10,760 nt of DNA from the NCBI GenBank assembly GCA_035647435.1, contig DASRNM010000092.1, positions 1 to 10,760 of the forward strand. Reading direction: 5' to 3'. Source of the stretch: JAAZFZ01 sp035647435. Its GTDB lineage: Bacteria > Bacillota > Clostridia > Oscillospirales > Acutalibacteraceae. Position numbers and translations under genes: made by a program. Shown here piece after piece: positions 1 to 5,435 of the stretch. How positions within the stretch are numbered: position 1 is the first letter of the stretch; each line of letters opens with the position of its first letter. The notes under the pieces were generated by a model. That model worked only from the letters and a program-made list of their open reading frames with translations. It was not told the origin of the DNA and searched no databases.

Positions 1-550
1 GTATTGATATGAATCTGTACAACTGAAACAAAAAGACTATTGCGATTGGCACAACGACGCAGATTAAAAACCCACTTTTGGAACCTAAAAAGTCTAAAAT
101 GGTGCCGAGCTTTGAGACTTTCTGCTCTGTCCATCTGCCTACAATGTCACGGGTTGCGAGAATATCAGCGTCAGCCTCTTCGTTATTGTCGCCCTGTGTT
201 CTGTAGGTAATGACAACTGTGTCATATATGTCGAACTTCGTTTCAATTCTTTCAATAATTCTATGCGTATTTAAAAACCTGGTATCTCCCGAATACTTCC
301 AGAAGGTTATAACTTCCCCCTTCTGAAGAGTGTCAACGTTACAATCTTCAACAATTATCATATCTCCCTTTTCAAAGGTGCCCGACATTGATTCTGATTG
401 CACTGACATAAAAGAGTGACCAAAGAGCTTTGGAATGCCACTTTCTCTCGATGAAAATGCCATAACGGTTACCGCCACTGCTGCAAGAATTATAATAACG
501 ACAACTATGTCTCCCAGTACGCTTAAAGCTTTTTTTGATTTCCCATCCAT
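1..550 (-). CDS. sipW: SipW/ER-type signal peptidase I, partial (C-terminus off the window)
   Basis: Membrane signal peptidase predicted to cleave signal peptides of exported proteins at the outer face of the membrane. The first 183 codons are visible and the frame stays open to the window edge. Residues 10-31 form an N-terminal membrane segment. Box B reads S-E-S-M-S-G-T at 52-58, placing the nucleophile at Ser54. Box D reads N-T-H-R-I at 94-98, with His96 where bacterial LepB enzymes carry the catalytic Lys; this Ser/His arrangement marks the ER/SipW type. A G-D-N-N box E follows at 120-123, and a second membrane segment lies at about 160-178, as in SipW. The ATG at 550 has a GAGGGG ribosome binding site about 10 nt upstream. 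Upstream on the same strand is a protein with a typical SipW-dependent signal peptide (846-1628), its obvious substrate. The family call is strong; orthology to B. subtilis sipW rather than a paralogue is inferred. Confidence 0.9.
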   Translation of the reverse strand, partial: MDGKSKKALSVLGDIVVVIIILAAVAVTVMAFSSRESGIPKLFGHSFMSVQSESMSGTFEKGDMIIVEDCNVDTLQKGEVITFWKYSGDTRFLNTHRIIERIETKFDIYDTVVITYRTQGDNNEEADADILATRDIVGRWTEQKVSKLGTILDFLGSKSGFLICVVVPIAIVFLFQLYRFISI

Positions 551-650
551 AATTATTTACCCCTCTATAAAATTAACATCTTCAAAAGTCATTAATACAT
601 TAAACCACAAACCACCAATTTTTAAATGCATTAATCACCTTTGTAGCTTT

Positions 651-682
651 TTTCACGGGCGGCGGCGCCGCCGCCCGTGAAA
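651..682. repeat. Perfect 32-bp GC-rich palindrome
   Basis: Bases 651-666 are the exact reverse complement of 667-682. The centre is built of GGC/GCC triplets (ggcggc then gccgcc), flanked by cacggg and cccgtg. With no spacer it would form a cruciform, or an RNA hairpin with a tight loop. A T-run (645-653) lies on its left and an A/T-rich stretch on its right, so it could act as a weak terminator for plus-strand transcription, but no plus-strand gene ends here. A mobile palindromic repeat is more likely. Confidence 0.85.
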
Positions 683-692
683 TTTTATTGGT

Positions 693-766
693 TGTAGGGG
701 CCATACATAAAGCCCCAAAAGTTAGCTAACGATTAACGGGCGTTCAATTTATGAATCGCCCCTACA
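693..766. repeat. MITE-like 74-bp element with TGTAGGGGC terminal inverted repeats
   Basis: The 9-bp termini tgtaggggc (693-701) and gcccctaca (758-766) are perfect inverted repeats. Inside are a 10-bp palindrome gttagctaac (721-730) and an imperfect hairpin of gggcgttca against tgaatcgccc (738-757) with one bulged base. This layout resembles small non-autonomous palindromic repeats that I recall scattered in Oscillospiraceae intergenic regions. That recollection is from general knowledge and was not searched. It codes for nothing. Confidence 0.55.
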
Positions 767-780
767 GGGGGAGCTTTGAG

Positions 781-811
781 TTATCCGGGGTGGGGATGCC
801 ACCCCGGATAA
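781..811. repeat. 13-bp-stem hairpin
   Basis: The arm ttatccggggtgg (781-793) pairs perfectly with ccaccccggataa (799-811) across the 5-nt loop ggatg. It begins 35 bases past the stop codon of the 260-aa secreted-protein gene, so it would lie at or near the 3' end of that message. There it could slow 3' exonucleases or act as a rho-independent-like pause. No T-run follows on either strand, so a classical terminator is not supported. It may equally be part of the palindromic repeat cluster next to it. Confidence 0.75.
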
Positions 812-845
812 GATTTGCCTTAATACAAAATGCATTAGGTGTGGA

Positions 846-1628
846 TTAATCAGCAGCGGTAAAGTACGCACTAAGATTCAAATCCATTGTTCCACCAGAG
901 AAGTTACCTGCGCATTGTGCGTCCTGGCCTTCAATCCATATCTTGAGAGTAAAGTGACGAGTTGCTTCCTCACCTACTGCAAGATCTGAAATGTCTATTG
1001 TCCAGTCTTTAATTGTACTATTTGATACATTCTGCGCTGTTATTAAACTCCCATCTTCAACGATAAATGACGCGGGAAGAGTAGCAGTTGTTACACCAGA
1101 ATTGATATAGTTGTAGCTGCCCGCACCATCTGCTGAATAAACAACTTCGGTACTGTTGTCTTTATCCTCAATTGCCATGTAGGCTATGTTCTTGATACTG
1201 CCACCGAATGAGCTCGCTTGTGGATTTTTTTGGAACGAGATAGTACCGTTTTCGCCAACCTTTATATAAAGGTCAAACTGAAGGTAGTCCTGATTCACTG
1301 TTGCAGGAGTAAAGTTGATGGTGTTGCTTTCACCAGTTGTGCCAAGAACAAAGCTAGTGCTGTTGTAGTCAACAGGCACAAATTTGATGTTAGCAAAGCT
1401 TCCTGTTTTCGCTTGAACATGAGCGTTTGAGATGTAGGAGTAGAAATTGGTGCCATCAACTGATAGGGTTATACCGCTTTGAGACTGAACGGTAATATCG
1501 ATGTTTTGAAATGAAGCGACATCGCTGATTGAGAACCAAGCGTAAGTAGATGTTGTCAAAACAATTGCAGAAATGACAAGCATTGCAACTGCTGACATGA
1601 GAGAACGCTTTTTAATAGACTTTTTCAT
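846..1628 (-). CDS. Secreted TasA/camelysin-like protein with SipW-dependent signal peptide
   Basis: Predicted exported structural or surface protein of 260 aa. The N-terminus has the form usual for SipW-processed proteins in Clostridia: basic residues (K2-R8), a hydrophobic stretch at 10-25, then T-S-T-Y-A-W-F-S at 26-33, with cleavage likely after Ala30. The mature part is beta-rich and dominated by Ser, Thr, Asn and Gly, with no second membrane segment, sortase motif or cell-wall repeat. It holds a single cysteine, Cys239, inside W-I-E-G-Q-D-A-Q-C (231-239), and a F-D-L-Y-I-K-V strand at 118-124. Both regions match the upstream 274-aa protein, so the two are diverged paralogues. The ATG at 1628 follows a GGAGGA site. 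The signal peptidase gene lies downstream on the same strand. By family analogy (TasA, CalY) it may polymerise into fibres, but this is inference. Confidence 0.82.
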   Translation of the reverse strand: MKKSIKKRSLMSAVAMLVISAIVLTTSTYAWFSISDVASFQNIDITVQSQSGITLSVDGTNFYSYISNAHVQAKTGSFANIKFVPVDYNSTSFVLGTTGESNTINFTPATVNQDYLQFDLYIKVGENGTISFQKNPQASSFGGSIKNIAYMAIEDKDNSTEVVYSADGAGSYNYINSGVTTATLPASFIVEDGSLITAQNVSNSTIKDWTIDISDLAVGEEATRHFTLKIWIEGQDAQCAGNFSGGTMDLNLSAYFTAAD

Positions 1629-1655
1629 ATGTTTTCCTCCGATTAATAAAATTTT

Positions 1656-1673
1656 GAATGCTTAACAGCGTTC
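1656..1673 (-). promoter_or_regulatory. Small hairpin just upstream of the 260-aa gene's RBS
   Basis: On the minus strand, gaacgc and gcattc pair over 6 bp (one G-U) around the loop tgttaa, followed by aaaattttatt and then the GGAGGA site. It lies in the 122-bp gap between the two secreted-protein genes. It could stabilise a processed downstream transcript or attenuate it. The stem is short, so this is tentative. Confidence 0.3.
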
Positions 1674-1750
1674 AATTAATTATATCCTAAAGTGCTAAGA
1701 TATCCAGGCTAAATGCGCGCGCATTATGCTGTTCATGCCTATGCCTCCCC

Positions 1751-2575
1751 CTATGTTTGCACAGCACCGTCAGCATCATCCATGAGTTTGAAATTCATGG
1801 AAATCTTGCATTCACCACCTAAAATATCGTCAACACATTCTGGATCCCATCCTTCTAGCCAAAGAACTACTGTGTATTTATCAACATCGCCAACATCAAA
1901 GCCCTCGCGCGTTTTTTCAAACACCTTAGTATTTGAAGCGAAAAGCTCATCGATGGCGAACATTGCGTAAGGATTTGAAAGGTTTCTCGGTTGTTTGCCG
2001 TAAACTGTCGGCTCACCGTTTATGAACAGCATGACTCTAATTGCCTCGTCAACCCCTTTTGTTACCGAGTCAATGTCAATGCTTGCATAGTAGCTAATCT
2101 TTTCTTTTCCTGCATTTTTAATGTAAAATGTATAAGCAATGTTATTTGTTGAGTTATGGTTGCCGTCAATTTCATCAAGCTCTTGAAGAGATTTATATGT
2201 ACGGTCATTAGAAATGAAGTTGCCCGAAGTTGCGGGGTCGTTTGTCAACCAATCTTTCGTGATGTTTGTCATTCCTTCGACCGCTGTGCCTTGAAGCATA
2301 ACCGTTGGGTCTGAAAAGTCGGCTGTTTCGGAAATCGAAATGCCTTTTTTTAAAAACGCATCGGGGTCAAGGTTAACCGTAAACCTACCCGCTCTATTTG
2401 CAAAGCTGACGGTTGCAAAGCTGATTGATAAAATAAGCAGCAGCAATAAAAGGATAACGAGCAGCAACTCGATCATTTGATTCCTTCTTTTAACTTGTCT
2501 TGCTGTTACACGAACATTTCTTCGTCCCTCTCCTGCTGTAGCAGCTGCAGGTACATTCGCTTGCTTTGGGCTCAA
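1751..2575 (-). CDS. Membrane-anchored TasA-like protein, TTG start
   Basis: Probable exported or anchored partner of the downstream 260-aa protein. Residues 1-33 are Ala/Arg-rich and end in the basic run V-K-R-R-N. A long Leu/Ile membrane segment follows at about 35-52, ending in S-I-S-F-A-T-V-S-F-A, which could be a SipW-type cleavage site or an uncleaved anchor. The extracellular part contains Y-T-F-Y-I-K-N at 148-154, G-V-D-E-A-I-R-V at 174-181, and W-L-E-G-W-D-P-E-C at 239-247, with a second Cys at 256. The W-x-E-G-x-D-x-x-C motif and the following G-G and beta strand are shared with the 260-aa protein. TTG at 2575 is the best start: a GGAG site lies 10 nt upstream, and the basic N-terminal region suits the topology. 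An alternative ATG (Met34) also has an AAGGA-like site, but would remove all positive charge before the membrane segment. It begins 20 bp after the EAL gene. Confidence 0.75.
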   Translation of the reverse strand: MSPKQANVPAAATAGEGRRNVRVTARQVKRRNQMIELLLVILLLLLLILSISFATVSFANRAGRFTVNLDPDAFLKKGISISETADFSDPTVMLQGTAVEGMTNITKDWLTNDPATSGNFISNDRTYKSLQELDEIDGNHNSTNNIAYTFYIKNAGKEKISYYASIDIDSVTKGVDEAIRVMLFINGEPTVYGKQPRNLSNPYAMFAIDELFASNTKVFEKTREGFDVGDVDKYTVVLWLEGWDPECVDDILGGECKISMNFKLMDDADGAVQT

Positions 2576-2584
2576 AGCTACTCA

Positions 2585-2592
2585 TCTCCTTT
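2585..2592 (-). promoter_or_regulatory. Ribosome binding site supporting the TTG start
   Basis: The minus strand reads aaaggaga, a good anti-SD match. The GGAG core is 10 nt from TTG (2575-2573). An ATG directly abutting it (2585-2583) is too close and in another frame, so TTG is preferred. Confidence 0.6.
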
Positions 2593-2595
2593 CAA

Positions 2596-3348
2596 TTAGT
2601 TTATTTTGATTCGTCTTTCCGCAATGGGTTTGCCGTAAAATTTACCCTTCATTTGGTCAACACCCATTTTGCGAAGCATTGTAGCTTTTTCTTCGCAATC
2701 AACTCCGTCAACCCTTACCTTAGTTTCAATCTTTTTGGCAAAATCGATAATTCCCTGAACAACATTCTGTGCTCTTTCACTTGTCAAAATCTCGTCCACC
2801 AAGTTTTCGTGAACACCTATGTAATCCACATCATACTGGCCCAAATGCGACAAGGAGGTAAACTCAACACCAAAATCGTCAATCGAAAACTTAAAGCCGA
2901 ACTCTCTTGCGTCCTTTATGTTTTGCACAACCTGTTCTTTCTTGTTTTCAAAAATGTTCTCGTTGATGTTAAAGCAGAATTTGTCAGGATAAATATCTTT
3001 TTTTTCAATTGTTTTTGAAACTCTTAGAAGAAAGTTTTTCCATGTAAGATGCCTAATTGACATCGGCATGATTATTGAGTTTATATCAACATCACGTTTT
3101 TCACACCGAATTATTGCGTCGCAACATTCTTCGATTGCCCATTTTTCAATGTCACAAATCTGCCTGGATTTTTTTGCTATCGGTATGAAAGTATCTTGTT
3201 CAATGACTCCGACATAACGGTCATTAATCCGCATGCTGATTTCATAATCAATTGCCATGTTCAGGCGAACATCAAACACCGGCTGATAAAAAATTTGTAT
3301 CGGCCGCAGATTGCTTTTTTTCTTGCCGGTTGTTTTCGTTTTTTCCAT
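2596..3348 (-). CDS. Degenerate EAL-domain protein (probable catalytically inactive c-di-GMP phosphodiesterase homologue)
   Basis: A 250-aa stand-alone cytoplasmic EAL domain with no membrane segment. Fold landmarks are present: I-F-Y-Q-P-V-F-D at 19-26, E-I-S-M-R (36-40) in place of E-A-L-x-R, I-D-D-F-G at 156-160, and a closing K-G-K-F-Y-G-K-P at 234-241 in place of Q-G-y-x-f-x-x-P. Several metal and catalytic positions are changed: the usual V-N-x-S Asn is Pro95, E-x-T-E is N-I-N-E (127-130), K-x-D is G-V-H (178-180), E-G-V-E is D-G-V-D (214-217), and the Gln of Q-G is Lys234. Hydrolysis of c-di-GMP is therefore very unlikely; a ligand-sensing or protein-binding role, as for YdiV-type EAL proteins, is inferred. 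The ATG at 3348 is chosen because GAGGAG lies 8 nt upstream; the GTG at 3357 overlaps that site. It is the first gene of the operon with the TasA-like proteins. Confidence 0.85.
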   Translation of the reverse strand: MEKTKTTGKKKSNLRPIQIFYQPVFDVRLNMAIDYEISMRINDRYVGVIEQDTFIPIAKKSRQICDIEKWAIEECCDAIIRCEKRDVDINSIIMPMSIRHLTWKNFLLRVSKTIEKKDIYPDKFCFNINENIFENKKEQVVQNIKDAREFGFKFSIDDFGVEFTSLSHLGQYDVDYIGVHENLVDEILTSERAQNVVQGIIDFAKKIETKVRVDGVDCEEKATMLRKMGVDQMKGKFYGKPIAERRIKIN

Positions 3349-3356
3349 ATCAGGCA

Positions 3357-3362
3357 CTCCTC
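3357..3362 (-). promoter_or_regulatory. Ribosome binding site fixing the EAL gene start
   Basis: GAGGAG on the minus strand is 8 nt upstream of the ATG at 3348. The in-frame GTG (3357-3355) overlaps the site by one base and cannot use it, so the shorter 250-aa product is preferred. Confidence 0.75.
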
Positions 3363-3470
3363 ATCAGCTAAATTATAAATCATCATATTTAATTAAAATA
3401 TATATATGGATATGTTTTCATCTTTGAAATAGGCATAATTAGACAGAATATTAGTATTTTACACTATTTT

Positions 3471-3499
3471 ACTCTATCACTAAAACACATAATTGTCAA
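3471..3499 (-). promoter_or_regulatory. Sigma-A-like promoter of the EAL / TasA-like operon
   Basis: On the minus strand there is a perfect -35 TTGACA (3499-3494), a 17-bp spacer, and a -10 TAGAGT (3476-3471; 4 of 6 to TATAAT). Transcription would start near 3464, leaving a leader of about 115 nt before the ATG at 3348. It is the only strong -35 box in the 507-bp gap. Confidence 0.55.
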
Positions 3500-3771
3500 C
3501 AAATTTTATCTGTTTTCGTGTAATATTTTCTATCTATTGTTATAGTGTTTAAATATCAAAACTAATATCAAAATCTAAAAAGGATTATATTTAAAATATT
3601 GTAGGTTTTTAAAGTTCTTATTTGATTTATTGTTTCAAAAGGGAGTTAGATTAAATCGGTTTTCATAAATCCCTTTTCTAATATTTATGATTGATAGTTG
3701 ATAATTATTTTCTCACAAACCATCGCTTGAAATGTTTGTTTTGTTTAGGCTTCTTTAGATTGAATGTAAAT

Positions 3772-3833
3772 AAAAAAACAGCACTTATCTGCATTTTCCT
3801 TATAGCAAAACAAACAACATTCAGACAAATGCT
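3772..3833 (-). terminator. Intrinsic terminator after the Gfo/Idh/MocA gene
   Basis: On the minus strand agcatttgtctg (3833-3822) pairs with cagataagtgct (3791-3780) over 12 bp, two of them G-U wobbles. After one G comes a run of seven T (3778-3772). The loop is long (30 nt), but stem plus U-tract, 22 bp past the stop codon at 3856, make this a good end for the five-gene operon. Confidence 0.65.
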
Positions 3834-3855
3834 ATTATTATAATCAGTGATTGAT

Positions 3856-4833
3856 TCAAAACCTTATTGAGCATTGCTTGCGTATTATTTTAAGGGTTTT
3901 ATTGACATTCAACGCCAAATCGCTGGCATAGTCATAAATTTCTGAATATTTCTCTTGCTGGGTAATGTAAAGGTAAAACCCTTGCGCTTCAAAGCTCATT
4001 GTTTCAACCTTTGGTATGCGCTCGGTTACTGTCTCAACAGAGCCGTCGTTGTAGATTGTTTTTATATCGTTGAGTTGGGATATAGAGCCTATCTTGATTG
4101 TCCCTTTATCCCCAAGAATTTGAGATGGCGATTGGCTTTGGCCAAGTTTTGAGTATGTAAGGGTTATCTGCTTGTCAGGGTAAACAATAATTGAACTGCC
4201 AAATCCGTCTGCTTTGCTTTTCATTAAGCCTGCACAAGAGATTATCCTTTCAGGCATGCCGAAAAAATCCAATGTAGGGTAGACGCAGTATATCCCCAAA
4301 TCCATCAAACAGCCCGTTGCGAATTTAGGGTTGAATATGTTGGGTAATTCTCCGTTTTTATATTCTTGATACTTTGATGAAAGCTGTGAAAAATCAAAAT
4401 GTGCACTTGTGATATTTCCAATTTTCTTTATAGCTTCAATCAACCGTGCTCTTGCCGGAGAATACAGATACATTATTGCCTCCATATAGACGAGGCCTTT
4501 TTGTTTGGCTATTCCTTGAAGCTCCGACAGCTCTTCAGGTGTAACAGTTATTGGTTTTTCGCAAATCACGTGCTTGCCGTTGAGCAGCATAAACTTTGAT
4601 TGCTCATAGTGAAATGAATTCGGGCTTGCAATGTAGACTGCATCTATGGGCGATTTTGCGAAATCGTTCAGGTCGGTATATACATGATTGCAACCAAATT
4701 GTTGTGCAAATTCCATTCCCTTTTCGAGAGTTCTTGAATAAACTGCTGATAATTCAAGACCACCAACCGCTTTTGAGCCTTCAATAAATTCCCTTGTAAT
4801 CCACCCAGTGCCTATCACTCCGTATTTAATCAT
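3856..4833 (-). CDS. Gfo/Idh/MocA-family NAD(P)-dependent oxidoreductase
   Basis: Cytoplasmic dehydrogenase of 325 aa, the usual family length. An N-terminal Rossmann fold starts at residue 2 with the dinucleotide loop G-V-I-G-T-G (5-10). The family signature E-K-P, with the cofactor and catalytic-site Lys, is in C-E-K-P at 91-94. M-E-A-I-M-Y-L-Y-S-P (117-126) and M-D-L-G-I-Y (177-182) belong to the C-terminal alpha/beta substrate domain and match the D-L-G-I-Y subgroup. The exact substrate, a sugar, inositol or related polyol, cannot be read from the sequence. The ATG at 4833 shares its A with the TGA stop of the GNAT gene and has GGAG 8 nt upstream; an in-frame GTG one codon earlier is an alternative. 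The coupling suggests the two products act together. It is the last gene before the terminator. Confidence 0.9.
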   Translation of the reverse strand: MIKYGVIGTGWITREFIEGSKAVGGLELSAVYSRTLEKGMEFAQQFGCNHVYTDLNDFAKSPIDAVYIASPNSFHYEQSKFMLLNGKHVICEKPITVTPEELSELQGIAKQKGLVYMEAIMYLYSPARARLIEAIKKIGNITSAHFDFSQLSSKYQEYKNGELPNIFNPKFATGCLMDLGIYCVYPTLDFFGMPERIISCAGLMKSKADGFGSSIIVYPDKQITLTYSKLGQSQSPSQILGDKGTIKIGSISQLNDIKTIYNDGSVETVTERIPKVETMSFEAQGFYLYITQQEKYSEIYDYASDLALNVNKTLKIIRKQCSIRF

Positions 4834-5393
4834 CACATCAACTCCAATCCCATTGCCACGGCTCCTGAAATCGAACCGATTTTTCTGAAACCATATTTAG
4901 CATAAAAATTCATGCCAGTTGTATTCTTCGCACTCACAACAAGCATAAGACCCCTGACATTCTTCTCTTTTAGGTGCTCGACAAGGGTGTCGACAAGCTG
5001 AGTGCCCAACCCCATTCTCTGATACTCAGGCAATATGTCTATATGCATGTGAGCTGGAAAATATCCCGCATATTTTCTGTTGATAAGCATTGTGCTCCTT
5101 GCAACCATTGCTTTAAGCTTGCTAATTTTTTTTATTATGGGAATGTATTTTTCACTGAATTTTTTTTCGTACCTTGCATAGTCCTCGGCACAAAAAATGT
5201 ACCCTATGGCATTATCATTGTCGTCAGCCGCAACAAAACAGTTTTGCGGTTCACACTCCGCATAGTAATTGCAATAGGTGTTAAGCAACGATTGCCGTTG
5301 AACTTCGGTTCTTATTCTCATATCAGTCGTTTTTATGCAAATTGTTCTGACCGAGTCTATGTCGCTTCGCTCATAAGGTCTGATTTTAGGCAT
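4833..5393 (-). CDS. GNAT-family N-acetyltransferase
   Basis: Predicted acetyl-CoA-dependent acetyltransferase of 186 aa with unknown acceptor. The N-terminal part reads I-R-P-Y-E-R-S-D (4-11) and then I-C-I-K-T (18-22). The acetyl-CoA pyrophosphate loop is Q-R-M-G-L-G at 125-130, preceded by the beta-4 strand H-M-H-I-D-I-L (115-121). N-F-Y-A-K-Y-G-F-R-K-I (162-172) is the usual C-terminal motif. The I-C-x-K-T opening and N-C-F-V-A strand recall the acetyltransferase-like module fused to some bacterial beta-N-acetylglucosaminidases, which would suit a sugar-related acceptor, but this is only a resemblance. The start is set at ATG 5393 because GGAGGG lies 5 nt upstream; a TTG at 5408 lies upstream of this site and would read through it. 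It is 42 bp downstream of uxaB and overlaps the oxidoreductase gene by one base. Confidence 0.85.
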   Translation of the reverse strand: MPKIRPYERSDIDSVRTICIKTTDMRIRTEVQRQSLLNTYCNYYAECEPQNCFVAADDNDNAIGYIFCAEDYARYEKKFSEKYIPIIKKISKLKAMVARSTMLINRKYAGYFPAHMHIDILPEYQRMGLGTQLVDTLVEHLKEKNVRGLMLVVSAKNTTGMNFYAKYGFRKIGSISGAVAMGLELM

Positions 5394-5398
5394 ATTAA

Positions 5399-5404
5399 CC
5401 CTCC
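5399..5404 (-). promoter_or_regulatory. Ribosome binding site fixing the GNAT start
   Basis: GGAGGG on the minus strand lies 5 nt upstream of ATG 5393. The in-frame TTG at 5408 sits before this site and lacks one of its own. Confidence 0.7.
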
Positions 5405-5435
5405 GCAAATTAATACTTATTATAAACAGATGTTT

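Larger units (their letters stand above)
551..845. other. Hairpin-rich spacer between secreted-protein gene and signal peptidase gene
   Basis: No credible gene lies in these 295 bases. Read on the plus strand they contain a perfect 32-bp GC palindrome, a 74-bp element bounded by 9-bp inverted repeats, and a 13-bp-stem hairpin. All are GC-rich compared with their surroundings and are listed separately. None is followed by a convincing T-tract on the minus strand, so I do not call an intrinsic terminator for the 260-aa gene here. The direct repeat aaatgcatta occurs at 624-633 and again at 828-837, flanking the whole hairpin cluster. I found no clear sigma-A promoter for the peptidase gene, so it is either read through from upstream or uses a promoter I cannot recognise. 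Confidence 0.7.
3349..3855. other. 507-bp AT-rich non-coding region between two minus-strand operons
   Basis: No supported gene in either direction. From right to left it holds the terminator of the manA-to-oxidoreductase operon (3772-3833), about 270 bp of AT-rich sequence, then a sigma-A-like promoter (3471-3499) and roughly 115 nt of leader for the EAL operon. One further inverted repeat, aaaaggga at 3637-3644 against tccctttt at 3670-3677 (25-nt gap), is too loose to interpret. The leader shows no conserved riboswitch core that I recognise, including the c-di-GMP classes that would suit the downstream EAL gene. Confidence 0.7.

Noticed and set aside
435..680. Plus-strand 81-codon reading frame ending in an Arg-rich tail
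   Set aside because: It is antisense to the start of the signal peptidase gene, and its Arg tail is just the GGC palindrome read as codons. It has no ribosome binding site or family features.
551..845. CRISPR array suggested by several hairpins
   Set aside because: The hairpins differ in sequence and there are no regularly spaced identical repeats; no cas genes are present.
1712..1725. 14-bp palindrome aatgcgcgcgcatt between the two TasA-like genes
   Set aside because: Exact, but short, with self-pairing centred on alternating CG. No T-run or spaced arms, so neither a terminator nor a known operator is supported.
2566..3018. Plus-strand 150-codon reading frame
   Set aside because: Antisense to the EAL domain, whose D-D-F-G and other motifs are unambiguous. 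No ribosome binding site.
3349..3470. c-di-GMP riboswitch upstream of the EAL gene
   Set aside because: Expected from context, but the conserved GEMM cores and the GNRA/tetraloop-receptor layout are not visible in this AT-rich leader.
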